A stretch of 64,000 nt of DNA from Planctomycetaceae bacterium (GCA_021732415.1 JAKFVC010000111.1:31716-95715), one strand, 5' to 3'; shown: positions 1 through 9,188, counted from the first letter of the stretch. Notes: a model not told the origin generated them from the letters alone. Made by a program: numbers and translations.

Positions 1-156
1 CGCAGCCGGTGTCAGGTTCTCGGCGAAGTGTTGATCGAAAACCGTCGCTCGCAGAGCCAACTGATCCAGGTGAGGGGTATCCACCCACGGGTTACCCTGA
101 CAACCGAGAAATCCACAATGCCACTTGTCGAACGTGATGACCACTGCCTTACTCAA
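1..156 (-). CDS. Sulfatase, N-terminal part only (cut by window edge)
   Basis: Reading the minus strand from a TTG codon at 156 gives 52 open residues that run off the window. They look like the start of an alkaline-phosphatase-superfamily sulfatase: a hydrophobic strand and aspartate (VVITFDKWHCGFLGC), then NPWVDTPHLDQLA, which matches the usual 'TPNLDRLA' segment of sulfatases. The TTG start is supported by AAGGAG six bases upstream and by the absence of an ATG before the conserved strand. There is no signal peptide, so this part looks cytoplasmic, unlike the exported sulfatase at 4278-6116. It lies 36 bp downstream of the DUF1570 gene on the same strand and is probably co-transcribed with it. 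The catalytic Cys/Ser is outside the window, so activity cannot be judged. Confidence 0.7.
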   Translation of the reverse strand, partial: MSKAVVITFDKWHCGFLGCQGNPWVDTPHLDQLALRATVFDQHFAENLTPAA

Positions 157-192
157 ACCGAACTCCTTGTGACTTGTTGCGCGTGGTCAATC

Positions 193-1743
193 CTACTCTT
201 TATCGTCGGGGTCTGCATCCGCCTGGGCTTTGCGGCGGTTGGTGAATTCTTCCAACACGCGGGTGCCTCGCAGGCCGCGCCATTCGGCGATCCGCGCACT
301 ATCCGCTGGTGCCGATCGAACGAGCACTTGAAACGTCTGGCCGGATCCCGATCCACCGGCCCCTCCCAAACGCTGATTCGCCGCCTGAGCCGCCAGCGGA
401 ACCGTCTTCCCGATTTCCACTTTGTCGTGAAACCAGAGGGCAAAACTTCCATCGTCGGTGAGCACCATCACCAGGAAACTCATCGGCCGCAGCGGAGACT
501 GGTTGAACAACTGCCCCTCGACCCGCAAAATGCCGTTCCCTTTGATGGCCGTCATCGTCACTTTTCCCAAGTTCGACTCCGTCACCGACAGGCCGCGCGG
601 CTTGGGAGGGTCGCCTGTGAACTTCTGCTTTTTGATCGCCTGCTCCAGAATCTGGGGAAACTCGCGCTCCATTTCGCCCATCGGCTTCTTGAACGCTTCG
701 GCGAAATCAGCCTTCCGCTCTTCCGCACTGTCGTCCCCTAAGGTCGGCTTTTGAGACAACCGTTTGAGATACTTGTTGTATTCCGGCTTGTACTTCGTAA
801 TCAGCAGCCAATGTAAACCCCAGGCTTGGCCATAGGCCTCAGAAACCAGCACGTCGCCGCGGAACGTCTGGTCGTGGATGTGCATATCCTCCCAGCTCAT
901 GTTGTCCTCCACGAGCGACTGACGAGCATACCGGGGGCTGATCTTGATGGGATGCGAGACGACCTTGCCATTCACTCCTTCAAATCCCGTCGCGATCCCT
1001 TCGTGAAACCATTTGGGAACCGGAGACAACCGTTGCGTCAGACCACAATTATAAACTTGCTGGTGGATGGCCTCGTGAAACGGCGTCTCGAACGAGCTGC
1101 ATTCTTCCAGGCGGATCGCCAGGTGATTGGTGATCGGCGAATAGAATCCGGCAATCCTGGCCACCAGCGCTCCGCGCTGATTCGTAATCCGTTCCGCATA
1201 CTTTTCGAACTCGATATCGGTTTCGAAGATCAGCATGACCTGCGGATACTTGGGCTTGTTCGACGTAATCTTTGCCTCTTTCAAGAAGGTCGCGAATGCC
1301 GTTTCGACCTTCTTCATAAAGCCAGTCGCACGGTCAAGGACCTTTTTGATTCGCGGTTCAGAAGTCTTCGGCAAGGGCGTCGCTAAGACCATTCCGACGA
1401 CGTAATTGCCCAGGACGTCATAGCGAAACAAATCCGGCCCATATTCCAGTTGCAGCTCTTCCGCCACTTCCTGAGGTGTCAGTGGAGTCGGCCCTTCCTT
1501 CGGCACGCGTTTGCGAACGGCTGCCTGAGGGACCAGTTTGTACTGCCCATCCGCCATCGCCAGCGCGTGCCACTGATCATCACTGCCAACCAGTTCCGCC
1601 TCGAAGGTCGATTCCTGACCTTGCTCATCAATGATGGTGAACTCATCCGCGCGACATGACGCCCCGGCCCCGAACAAATTCAGCCCGAACAGAAAAACAC
1701 CACAAAACAGTGAACACACCAACTGCGACTGAACGCGCCCCAT
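193..1743 (-). CDS. DUF1570 family exported protein, gluzincin-like
   Basis: A 516-residue protein with a signal peptide (hydrophobic residues 8-30). The central part resembles DUF1570, a family found mainly in planctomycetes. Residues 223-227 are HEAIH and a second segment WFHEGIA follows at 245-251, so an HExxH motif with a downstream glutamate about 20 residues later is present, as in gluzincin metallopeptidases. The C-terminal third (after about 385) has no motif I recognise and ends with a charged tail. Protease activity is an inference from the zinc motif; no substrate is known. A 287-bp gap separates its start from the SGNH hydrolase gene, which diverges from it. Confidence 0.8.
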   Translation of the reverse strand: MGRVQSQLVCSLFCGVFLFGLNLFGAGASCRADEFTIIDEQGQESTFEAELVGSDDQWHALAMADGQYKLVPQAAVRKRVPKEGPTPLTPQEVAEELQLEYGPDLFRYDVLGNYVVGMVLATPLPKTSEPRIKKVLDRATGFMKKVETAFATFLKEAKITSNKPKYPQVMLIFETDIEFEKYAERITNQRGALVARIAGFYSPITNHLAIRLEECSSFETPFHEAIHQQVYNCGLTQRLSPVPKWFHEGIATGFEGVNGKVVSHPIKISPRYARQSLVEDNMSWEDMHIHDQTFRGDVLVSEAYGQAWGLHWLLITKYKPEYNKYLKRLSQKPTLGDDSAEERKADFAEAFKKPMGEMEREFPQILEQAIKKQKFTGDPPKPRGLSVTESNLGKVTMTAIKGNGILRVEGQLFNQSPLRPMSFLVMVLTDDGSFALWFHDKVEIGKTVPLAAQAANQRLGGAGGSGSGQTFQVLVRSAPADSARIAEWRGLRGTRVLEEFTNRRKAQADADPDDKE

Positions 1744-2030
1744 GGGAAACGGCCCCCACTAATGGATCAAGAATGAGCCAATAAGACTAGAAAGACATGT
1801 ACATCGATAATACACCCCCGGTAGTGAGGTTGCCACGTGGAAAGAGTGCTGAATTCGTCATTCCCACACTCCCTTCCCCGTTGCTTGGACGACTCGCGCC
1901 GCACACGATATCCTTCGTAACTACGGGCCCCCGCGATCCGTGTTGCAGTTCCCGGGTCTCATCATTGTCTTCGGTCGTAAATTCCGAGCCGACTGCCTAC
2001 GTCGATTCACTCTCTTGGAAGGATGCTCGC

Positions 2031-3071
2031 ATGCGAAACTTGTCGCGTCGTTCGTGGTTACTTTCGACACTCAGCCTGGCCCTGCTGTCACTGGGCCTGG
2101 CAAATGCAGCAACTGCTGAGGATGCTCCCTTGAAAGCTGGCGACCGGGTTGTCTTTTTGGGCGATTCCATCACTCAGGCCGGTGACGGCCCGCTGGGCTA
2201 TGTGACGTTAATTAAGAAAGACGTCACCGAAAAGCTCGGGGAGAAAAAAGTCTTCATCCACGGAGCGGGAATCAGCGGCAACAAAGTCCCCGACATCGAG
2301 AAGCGACTGGAGAAGGACGTCCTCGGCGAAAAGCCCACGATCGTCGTGATCTATATTGGCATCAACGACGTGTGGCATTCCAAGAACGGCAAAGGGACCC
2401 CGAAAGACGAATTCGAAGGGGGCCTGCGACGGATCATTAAGCAGATCAACGATGCCGGCGCCCGCGTGATCCTGACCACCCCCAGCGTCATTGGCGAAAA
2501 GACCAACGAAGGCAACCCGCTCGACGAAATGCTCGGGATTTACTGTGAAATCAGCCGTAAAGTGGCCAAGGACACCAAGTCCCAATTGCTCGACCTACGG
2601 AAACAGTTCGTCGAGTACCTGAAGGCGAAGAACAAATTCGACGACGAAAAGGGAATCCTGACCACCGACGGGGTCCATCTCAATGACAAGGGAAATCGCT
2701 TCGTGGCCGATCGCATGCTGGAAGCCTTGGGTGTCAACACGGCCGCACCGGCCGCGTCCGCAAGTGCCAAGAAGCTACGGCACTTCGTCCTCTTCAAGTT
2801 CAAGGACGACGCCAAACCGGAACAAGTCAAGGAAGTCGTCGACGCATTCTCCGCATTGCCGGGGAAGATCAAGGAAATCATCGATTTCGAGACCGGAACC
2901 GACGTCAGCGTGGAAATGAAGGCGGATGGCTTCACGCACGGATTCATGGTCACCTTCGCGGACGAAAAAGGCCGCGAGATCTATTTGCCGCACCCCGCAC
3001 ACCAGGAGTTCGTGAAACTGGTCGGGCCGGTGATTGACAAGGTATTAGTATTCGATTACTGGACGAAATAA
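2031..3071 (+). CDS. Exported SGNH/GDSL hydrolase fused to a Dabb domain
   Basis: The reading frame is open from 1797, but the ATG at 2031 is the likely start: GGAAGGA lies just upstream and a clear signal peptide follows (residues 1-29). Residues 38-235 form an SGNH hydrolase: block I GDS with nucleophile Ser46, block III GIND at 110-113, and block V D213-x-x-H216. From about residue 249 to the end (346) is a Dabb (stress-responsive A/B barrel) domain, opening with LRHFVLFKFKD and ending in FDYWTK. SGNH proteins of this type are esterases, often acting on acetylated sugars. The role of the Dabb domain, usually a dimeric cytoplasmic ferredoxin-like fold, in an exported protein is unknown. Confidence 0.88.
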   Translation: MRNLSRRSWLLSTLSLALLSLGLANAATAEDAPLKAGDRVVFLGDSITQAGDGPLGYVTLIKKDVTEKLGEKKVFIHGAGISGNKVPDIEKRLEKDVLGEKPTIVVIYIGINDVWHSKNGKGTPKDEFEGGLRRIIKQINDAGARVILTTPSVIGEKTNEGNPLDEMLGIYCEISRKVAKDTKSQLLDLRKQFVEYLKAKNKFDDEKGILTTDGVHLNDKGNRFVADRMLEALGVNTAAPAASASAKKLRHFVLFKFKDDAKPEQVKEVVDAFSALPGKIKEIIDFETGTDVSVEMKADGFTHGFMVTFADEKGREIYLPHPAHQEFVKLVGPVIDKVLVFDYWTK

Positions 3072-3145
3072 TTTCTATAGCGGTGAAATGACTATTTCAG
3101 ACCAGTAATCAGCGACCTTGAAACTATCTCAAGTGGGCCAATTTT

Positions 3146-3228
3146 GCCACAGAATGACACAGAAACGCACGGAAATGGAAGGAGACTGCCTGCTCTTTTT
3201 CCGTGTTTCTTCTGTGTTATTCTGTGGC
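3146..3228. repeat. Imperfect inverted repeat, CACAGA family
   Basis: Left arm 3146-3175 and right arm 3196-3228 are imperfect reverse complements built around GCCACAGAAT and ACACAGAA. The element fills most of the gap between the SGNH gene and the esterase gene at 3293. It belongs to the same family as the inverted pairs at 40047-40129 and 61552-62133 and the single arm at 18037-18067. Confidence 0.8.
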
Positions 3229-3292
3229 TCAAATCATCAACAACGACTCGCGAGTCAACCTCTCTGACCTTCATTCCTTGAGAACTCCGATC

Positions 3293-4189
3293 ATGCTGAA
3301 TATCCTTCGGAATCACTTCCTTCAACTGACTCTTTCACTCATCCTGTGCGGCAATCTCGCGGTCTCCGCCGCCGAGCCCAAATTTAAACTGGGCCCCGAA
3401 TCTGAGCGACAAGAAGGCGTGCCGCAGGGGAAAGTCACCGAGCACTCCTGGACTAGCAAGGTATTCGAAGGCACCACGCGGAAATACTGGATCTACGTCC
3501 CAGCTCAGTATGACGCAGCGCAGCCGACCAACGTCATGGTCTTTCAGGACGGCCACGCGTACGTCGGCGAAAAGGGCCAGTTTCGCGCTACGATTGTGTT
3601 CGACAACTTGATTCACAAGAAAGAGATGCCGGTCACTATTGGGATCTTTATCAACCCCGGTCACAAGGGAGACCCGTCTCCGGAAATTGCCTGGAGCGCG
3701 AACAATCGCAGCTTCGAATATGACACCGTCAGCGATCAGTACGCCAAGTTTCTGCTCGAAGAAATCCTGCCCGAGGTCGGCAAGTCCTACAAGCTGACCG
3801 AAGACCCCGAAGGTCGAGCAATCTGCGGGATTTCCTCTGGTGGAATTTGTGCCTTCACCGTGGCCTGGCAGCGGCCCGATGCCTTTCGCAAGGTGCTCAG
3901 TCACGTGGGCAGCTTCACCGACATTCGCGGCGGGTACGTCTATCCCACCTTGATCCGCAAGACCGAAGCCAAGCCGTTGCGCGTCTGTCTGCAGGGTGGT
4001 TCGAATGACGTCGACAATCAGTTTGGCAACTGGTGGCTGGCCAATCTGGAGATGGAGAAGGCCTTGCTATTCAAGAAGTACGATCTGAAGTTCGTGGGAG
4101 GCGACGGAGGCCACAACGGCGAACATGGCGGGGCCGTGTTGCCAGAGACGCTGAAGTGGTTGTGGCGAGTCGAAAAGAAAGCCGAATAA
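3293..4189 (+). CDS. Exported esterase, enterochelin-esterase/esterase D type
   Basis: The frame opens at 3203 inside a repeat, but the ATG at 3293 begins a normal signal peptide (about residues 1-25, ending in AVSA). The mature part has the alpha/beta-hydrolase pattern of the esterase D family (PF00756): WIYVPAQYD, VFQDG, and the nucleophile elbow GISSGG. The closing histidine is probably in the DGGHNGEHGG stretch. At 298 residues it has the usual length. Family members hydrolyse ester bonds in siderophores, S-formylglutathione or feruloylated sugars; being exported and next to a sulfatase and an SGNH hydrolase, a carbohydrate-ester substrate is a reasonable guess, not a demonstrated one. 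Confidence 0.85.
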   Translation: MLNILRNHFLQLTLSLILCGNLAVSAAEPKFKLGPESERQEGVPQGKVTEHSWTSKVFEGTTRKYWIYVPAQYDAAQPTNVMVFQDGHAYVGEKGQFRATIVFDNLIHKKEMPVTIGIFINPGHKGDPSPEIAWSANNRSFEYDTVSDQYAKFLLEEILPEVGKSYKLTEDPEGRAICGISSGGICAFTVAWQRPDAFRKVLSHVGSFTDIRGGYVYPTLIRKTEAKPLRVCLQGGSNDVDNQFGNWWLANLEMEKALLFKKYDLKFVGGDGGHNGEHGGAVLPETLKWLWRVEKKAE

Positions 4190-4277
4190 GGCGAGCGTCC
4201 GGCGTCAGCCGGATGGTTGTTCGCGACGTTCGGTCACATTCCGGTGGATTCAAATTACGAAGCACCAAATCCTCCTC

Positions 4278-6116
4278 ATGGATATCCCGATGCGCTCCTC
4301 ACCATTTCAACGGTTTCTCAGTTGTGTCGTTGGCGGTCTCCTGGCCTGGGGCTCTAGCGATTCACAAACCATCGCCGCAGATACCAAGCCCAATGTCGTG
4401 CTGATCCTCGCCGATGATCTGGGCTGGGCGGACTTGGGATGCTACGGCAGTAAGTTCCATCAGACTCCGAACCTCGATCGCATGGCCGCCGAGGGTGTAC
4501 GATTTACCCATGCGTACTCCGCCTGTCCGGTCTGTTCGCCGACGCGTGCGGCTGTCCTTACAGGCAAGTATCCGCAACGTTTCAACCTGACCGACTGGCT
4601 GCCCGGACGCGGTGATTTACCGGCACAACGACTCAAGCGACCTGTCATTCGCCAGGAGCTTCCGCTGGAAGCCGTGACTCTCGCGGAGATCCTGAAAGAT
4701 GCTGGGTACGTCACGGGACATATCGGCAAATGGCATCTCGGAGGCGCTGGATTTGGTCCCTTGCAACAGGGATTCCTTAGCAATATCGCCGGCGATCACA
4801 CGGGCACTCCGCTCAGCTATTTTGCTCCCTTCCAACGCAACGGCCAATTCATGCCCGGGTTGGAAAATGCTCCGGAAGGCGAGTACCTCACCGACCGTTA
4901 CGCTGCCGAGGCCGAGAAATTCCTCGAGAAGAACCACGACAAGCCATTCTTCTTATACCTGCCTCACAATGCCGTCCACACGCCGCTGAAGGCTCCTTCT
5001 GAAGCAACGGCACGCTTCGCTCCCGCGGCGGAGAAGCTGGGCGTGGGAACACAACGTAATCCAGTCTATGCAGCCATGCTGGCCAGTCTGGATGGGGCCG
5101 TCGGGCGTGTCCTCAAGAAGCTCGACGACCTGAAATTATCCGATAACACGGTGGTGATCTTCACGTCAGACAATGGCGGACTTGCCACGCTGGAAGGGAT
5201 GCCGGCCGCGGCCACAATCAACTCGCCGCTACGTGAAGGAAAGGGTTATCTGTATGAGGGTGGCATCCGAGTCCCCCTGCTCGTCAAATGGCCCGGACGC
5301 ATCAAGCCAGCGATCAACACGGCCGCCGTCTGCAGCATTGATCTTGTCCCCACGGTCACGGAATTATGCCTGGGGAAACCGGCCGCAGATGTTGACGGAG
5401 TCAGTCTGTCGCCCATTCTCCAACAGTCCGGAGAGATCGCCGCACGCGACTTGTACTGGCACTATCCGCATTATGCGAATCAAGGCAGCCGCCCCGGTGC
5501 CGCCGTGCGTTCGGGCAATTTCAAGCTGATCGAATTCTACGAAACGGGCCGCCGTGAATTGTTCAACGTCGCACAGGACGTGGGCGAATCGCGAAACCTG
5601 ACGGCCGACCAGCCAGCCCTGGTGGAAGAGCTGGCGAAGAAACTCGACGCGTGGCGGAAGCAGGTTGATGCCCAGATGATGACGGTCAATCCCGACTATG
5701 TTCCGAACCCTCAAGCGGCCGATGGCACGATCACGCTCCCTGCGTCGCGAGCAGACGTGTTTGGGATCATGCTGCGATTTGAGCCGCTGCCGCACAAAAA
5801 CACGCTCGGCTACTGGGTCCGGCCCGAAGATTGGGCCAGCTGGGAATTCCAGGTCACCAAGCCGGGCATGTTTGAAATCGAGGCTCTCCAAGGCTGTGGA
5901 ACCGGCAGCGGCAACAGCGAAGTCGAGTTCGCCGTGGGAGACCAGAAAGTCGTGATGACAGTCCAGGACACGGGACATTTTCAGAACTTTGTCCCACGCA
6001 ATATTGGCGTCATCGAGATCAAAACTGCGGGCCGGCACACTCTGACCGTCAAGCCACTCAAGAAGCCGGGAGTGGCCGTGATGGACCTGCGGCAAGTGAA
6101 GTTGTCGTTGAAATAG
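4278..6116 (+). CDS. Exported arylsulfatase-type sulfatase with C-terminal beta domain
   Basis: A 612-residue protein with an N-terminal signal peptide. ILADDLGWADLGCYG (residues 43-57) carries the paired metal-binding aspartates, and C86-S-P-T-R is the sulfatase signature whose cysteine must be converted to formylglycine. GKWHLGG and TSDNGG, further active-site blocks, are present. After the sulfatase fold (to about 475) comes an extra domain of about 120 residues rich in beta-strand patterns, resembling carbohydrate-binding or DUF5077-like modules; this identification is tentative. ATG at 4278 is used; an ATG four codons later (4290) is equally possible. It follows the esterase by 88 bp, and the stop is 4 bp from a large palindrome. 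Confidence 0.9.
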   Translation: MDIPMRSSPFQRFLSCVVGGLLAWGSSDSQTIAADTKPNVVLILADDLGWADLGCYGSKFHQTPNLDRMAAEGVRFTHAYSACPVCSPTRAAVLTGKYPQRFNLTDWLPGRGDLPAQRLKRPVIRQELPLEAVTLAEILKDAGYVTGHIGKWHLGGAGFGPLQQGFLSNIAGDHTGTPLSYFAPFQRNGQFMPGLENAPEGEYLTDRYAAEAEKFLEKNHDKPFFLYLPHNAVHTPLKAPSEATARFAPAAEKLGVGTQRNPVYAAMLASLDGAVGRVLKKLDDLKLSDNTVVIFTSDNGGLATLEGMPAAATINSPLREGKGYLYEGGIRVPLLVKWPGRIKPAINTAAVCSIDLVPTVTELCLGKPAADVDGVSLSPILQQSGEIAARDLYWHYPHYANQGSRPGAAVRSGNFKLIEFYETGRRELFNVAQDVGESRNLTADQPALVEELAKKLDAWRKQVDAQMMTVNPDYVPNPQAADGTITLPASRADVFGIMLRFEPLPHKNTLGYWVRPEDWASWEFQVTKPGMFEIEALQGCGTGSGNSEVEFAVGDQKVVMTVQDTGHFQNFVPRNIGVIEIKTAGRHTLTVKPLKKPGVAVMDLRQVKLSLK

Positions 6117-6120
6117 CGCG

Positions 6121-6383
6121 TATCGTGGGACGGGTTGTCGTGGGATGGGACTCCAGTCCCGTCTGAGGCCCGTAACGACCTGCCTAACATAGGGAAACGC
6201 CTCGCGAACTTCGCGTAGCGCACGGCGTCCTTTGTCCAAAGAGTCACGAGTTTCTCGGAGCGCTGATAGTGATGGAAACCTGGCGCTCCGCGAAGCTCGC
6301 GAGGGATTGATTCTATATCAAGTCAAATGTTACGGGCTCAGACGGGACTGGAGTCCCATCCCACGACAACCTGTCCCACGATA
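6121..6383. repeat. 263-bp near-perfect palindrome between convergent genes
   Basis: Arms 6121-6176 and 6329-6383 are reverse complements over about 55 bases with one mismatch and one single-base indel; they include GGGATGGGACTCCAGTCCC. The symmetry continues inward, with CTCGCGAACTTCGCG near 6201 matched near 6290-6305. The element fills the gap between the sulfatase stop (6116) and the stop of the thioredoxin-like gene (6386), so either transcript would end in a long hairpin. Confidence 0.85.
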
Positions 6384-6385
6384 CA

Positions 6386-6946
6386 TCAATCCCCGTGCAG
6401 CTTCCGTAACCGGCCGCTGGTCCTCAAGATGAGCTGAATCCGTTCGAACTCATTGAGCCAATCTTGCACGACCGCCGCCAGGACATCCGCGGCTGGCGGG
6501 GCGATGCCAGTCGGACATGCGGCACCCTGCAATTCACCCGCCACTTGACGATAGCGTGACAGCGTGCGGTCTCCATAGCGTCCGCACGATTGACCGTCTT
6601 CACTGAGGAACACCAGTGAAGGGACTCGCGGAGCCCCGCAGACTGCCAATTCCTGGGCCAGTTCGGGATGGGCATCGCGGTCGAAGAATCGCAATTGAAT
6701 GTGGGGCGTCGCAGCGGCAAAGTGAGCAAAGATCGGACACTGATTGACGCAGTCACCGCACCAAGCCCCCGCCACGCACAACACCTTCATGTCGCGTTTG
6801 AAACTCGCCAACAGTTCGGTCTGCGACGCGGTCAAATGGACCTCATCAAAGACGCCCTTCCAACGCCGCTGCTGTTCCTCGTTGCCATACATGCTGAGAA
6901 ACTCGGCATAGGTTGAACCTTCTTCGAATTTGGCGGAAAAGTCCAT
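6386..6946 (-). CDS. Thioredoxin-like family protein
   Basis: A 186-residue cytoplasmic protein without signal peptide. Residues 59-70 read AGAWCGDCVNQC, so the redox pair is C63-G-D-C66, typical of the Thioredoxin_9 (PF14595) group rather than classical CGPC thioredoxins. A cis-proline-like segment (APRVPSLVFLSEDG) follows at the expected distance. The probable role is thiol reduction or handling of oxidative damage; no partner reductase is nearby. It is transcribed away from the glycosyl transferase gene at 7227. Confidence 0.8.
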   Translation of the reverse strand: MDFSAKFEEGSTYAEFLSMYGNEEQQRRWKGVFDEVHLTASQTELLASFKRDMKVLCVAGAWCGDCVNQCPIFAHFAAATPHIQLRFFDRDAHPELAQELAVCGAPRVPSLVFLSEDGQSCGRYGDRTLSRYRQVAGELQGAACPTGIAPPAADVLAAVVQDWLNEFERIQLILRTSGRLRKLHGD

Positions 6947-7226
6947 TGGTCACTCCGTAAAGGTCTGCAAGTACGTCGCCTGGCAATCTGAGGCATCCCG
7001 GGAACTTGGGTGACTCGCTAAAACAGCAGAATCGTACCGAAAACGCCCGAGAAGGCACCATCATCTATAAACTCTTATTAATCCTCAACCCGACTTGACC
7101 TAACTTCCCTAATTTCTATACTGCCCGTTACGTAGAAACGCCCATGATACATTGGTATAGGCCAGTGAGTCTGTGGGGAACGCAACTGCCAGAAGGATTT
7201 GGCAGGTTTGACGAAAGTCGCAATTC

Positions 7227-8366
7227 ATGGATGGCTTGTTGATTGGTAAGACGCTGGTTCTCGTCGGCATCGCCGTCGGTGGAACCACCCTGCTGACTCG
7301 CTGCGCCCGCTGGATTGCTCCACGTCTGGGCTTTGTAGACAACCCGGACGGCCGCCGCAAATTGCATAAGCAACCGACCCCTTTGCTGGGTGGTGTCGCC
7401 GTATTTGTGGGCTTGGTGCTGACAGTCCTGTATGCCAGTTTCGCCTGCGATTTGAACTTGTTCGATCTCTCTGGCGATCTCTTTATTACCTGGTCGCTGG
7501 CGACTGCCAGTATTTTCTGCATGATTGGCGTCTACGACGATCGTTGGCCGCTACGACCGCGGACGAAGTTCCTGTTGCAAGTTCTAGCTTGTATCCCCTT
7601 CACCGTGTGGGGACGCACGGCGACGGAGATCGACCTCCTGGGAATCGACATCCAATTAGGAATGTGGAGTGTTCCTTTCACCATTTTCTGGTTGGTGGCC
7701 TGCGTCAACGCATTCAATCTGTTGGACGGACTGGATGGTCAGGCCACGGGCCTGGGCATCGTGAGCTGCCTGGCATTTGCCGGACTCGCCATTTTCCGTG
7801 GCGATTTCCAGACGGTGTTGCTCGCCCTGCTGGTGGTGGGAAATCTCCTGGGATTCCTGTGGTACAACAAGCCGCCGGCCCGGATTTTCCTGGGTGATGC
7901 CGGCAGCCTGATGATTGGTTTCCTGGCCGGTTCGCTGGCATTGGAAACGTCGCTGTCTGGTGCCGGTCAATTTTCGATCGTGCTGCCTTGTGTCGCGTTG
8001 GCCATACCGTTGTTCGACACCTGCATGGCCATCGTGCGTCGCAGATTGAAGGGACGTGGAATCGGCGAAGCGGACCGCGAGCACATCCACCATTGCCTGC
8101 AGGATCAAGGATTTTCACGCGTGCAATCGCTGTTGATTGTCCTGGCGTGCGGCCTGGTTCTCGCTGGCTTCGTGCTAAGCGCCGCAGTCCTGCGGAGCGA
8201 ACCATTAGCCGTCACCGGATTGATCCTGACAGTCGGCGCATTGCTCTCCGGTCGGCTGTTCGGTCATCGCGAACTGGCGTTGGTGGCGCTGCGACTGCAA
8301 GATCTGCGGGCGCGCCTGCAATCGTTGCGTCAACGACCGAATCCGCTGGAATGGCTGGCGTTTTAG
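7227..8366 (+). CDS. Polyprenyl-phosphate glycosyl-1-phosphate transferase (WecA/TagO/MraY family)
   Basis: A 379-residue polytopic membrane protein with about ten hydrophobic segments. Family motifs are all present: DD at 104-105, NAFNLLDGLDG at 161-171, FLGDAGS at 221-227 and HIHH at 286-289. The HxHH motif points to the WecA/TagO/Rfe branch, which moves a HexNAc-1-phosphate from UDP to undecaprenyl phosphate to start polysaccharide synthesis, rather than to MraY. The sugar cannot be read from sequence. No other polysaccharide genes adjoin it. The Shine-Dalgarno sequence is weak, but the N-terminus (membrane helix, then GFVDNPDGRRKLHKQP) fits the family. Confidence 0.9.
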   Translation: MDGLLIGKTLVLVGIAVGGTTLLTRCARWIAPRLGFVDNPDGRRKLHKQPTPLLGGVAVFVGLVLTVLYASFACDLNLFDLSGDLFITWSLATASIFCMIGVYDDRWPLRPRTKFLLQVLACIPFTVWGRTATEIDLLGIDIQLGMWSVPFTIFWLVACVNAFNLLDGLDGQATGLGIVSCLAFAGLAIFRGDFQTVLLALLVVGNLLGFLWYNKPPARIFLGDAGSLMIGFLAGSLALETSLSGAGQFSIVLPCVALAIPLFDTCMAIVRRRLKGRGIGEADREHIHHCLQDQGFSRVQSLLIVLACGLVLAGFVLSAAVLRSEPLAVTGLILTVGALLSGRLFGHRELALVALRLQDLRARLQSLRQRPNPLEWLAF

Positions 8367-8379
8367 CTAGTTTTAGGAA

Positions 8380-8471
8380 TGGGACTGATGGGACACATGG
8401 GACTTATGGGACCGATGGGATCAATGCAGTCATAAGTCCCATCCGTCCCATAAGTCCTATAAGTCCCATCA
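8380..8471. repeat. Iterated TGGGAC/GTCCCA palindrome
   Basis: Starting 14 bp after the transferase stop, short units of the form GGGAC-N3-AT run along the plus strand (8380-8420), then their complements (CCCATCCGTCCCATAAGTCC, around 8436-8455) run back. The two halves can pair. A related run of the same units is at 25422-25491. The element lies between convergent genes. Confidence 0.8.
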
Positions 8472-8510
8472 ATTGAACGTCGATCGTCAGTGTACGGTCC
8501 GCGCGTCCCA

Positions 8511-9188
8511 TCAAACCACGGGCGCCAGCTTCCCGTCTCGAATCGGCAGCACATGGTCATCCGGTTGAATGTAGCTGCGATCGTGCGTCACGATGATGAC
8601 TGTTGATTGATGCTCGTCCTTCAGTTCGCGCAGGTAGCGAAAAATCTCCGCTCCGCTGGCGCTGTCGAGTTCCCCCGTCGGTTCGTCTGCCAGCACCAGC
8701 AATGGTCGCTTGAGCAAAGCTCGCACCAGGGCAATCCGCTGCTGCTCCCCCCCCGACAACTGATTGGGGCGATGATCCAAGCGGTCCCCTAAACCAACAC
8801 GCCGCAGCAAAGATTCGGCTTCTGAACGCTTTTTACGAGCCTCGCCGGTGGGCAGGTACGGGATGAGGACGTTCTCCACGGCAGTCAGATTGTTCAACAG
8901 GTTGAAGTTCTGAAAGACGAACCCCACCTTGTGCCGCCGGTAGAGATCGCGCTGGGTCCGAGAAAACTGCGAGAGCCGCTGCCCCTCGACAATGATGTCA
9001 CCGCGGGTCGGTTCATCCAGGGCTCCGATCAGATACAGCAGGCTGCTCTTGCCGCTGCCGGAGGGGCCAATAATAAACGTGAATTTGTGCTCGGGAATCT
9101 CACACGTCACGCCCCGCAGAGCATGTACCTCAGCCTGTCCCCGCCTGTGGGTTTTGGCGACATCTATCAGCTGAATCATGCGGACCAA
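8511..9188 (-). CDS. ABC transporter ATP-binding protein, LolD/MacB type
   Basis: A 225-residue stand-alone ATPase. Walker A GPSGSGKS is at 41-48, the Q-loop glutamine at 93, the signature LSGGEQQR at 144-151 and Walker B with ADEPTGELD at 167-175. The TGELD ending and overall length match the LolD/MacB/FtsE branch, whose partners are FtsX-like permeases. No such permease is in the window; instead the gene follows an MFS exporter by 71 bp on the same strand. Its real membrane partner is therefore probably encoded elsewhere. Start at 9188; an internal ATG three codons on (9179) also fits. Confidence 0.88.
   Translation of the reverse strand: MVRMIQLIDVAKTHRRGQAEVHALRGVTCEIPEHKFTFIIGPSGSGKSSLLYLIGALDEPTRGDIIVEGQRLSQFSRTQRDLYRRHKVGFVFQNFNLLNNLTAVENVLIPYLPTGEARKKRSEAESLLRRVGLGDRLDHRPNQLSGGEQQRIALVRALLKRPLLVLADEPTGELDSASGAEIFRYLRELKDEHQSTVIIVTHDRSYIQPDDHVLPIRDGKLAPVV

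Noticed and set aside
1797..2030. N-terminal extension of the SGNH hydrolase
   Set aside because: The internal ATG at 2031 has a Shine-Dalgarno sequence and directly begins a signal peptide; the extension would bury it.
8380..8471. Possible CRISPR array
   Set aside because: Units are only 9-10 bases, occur in both orientations and have no uniform spacers; no cas genes are near.
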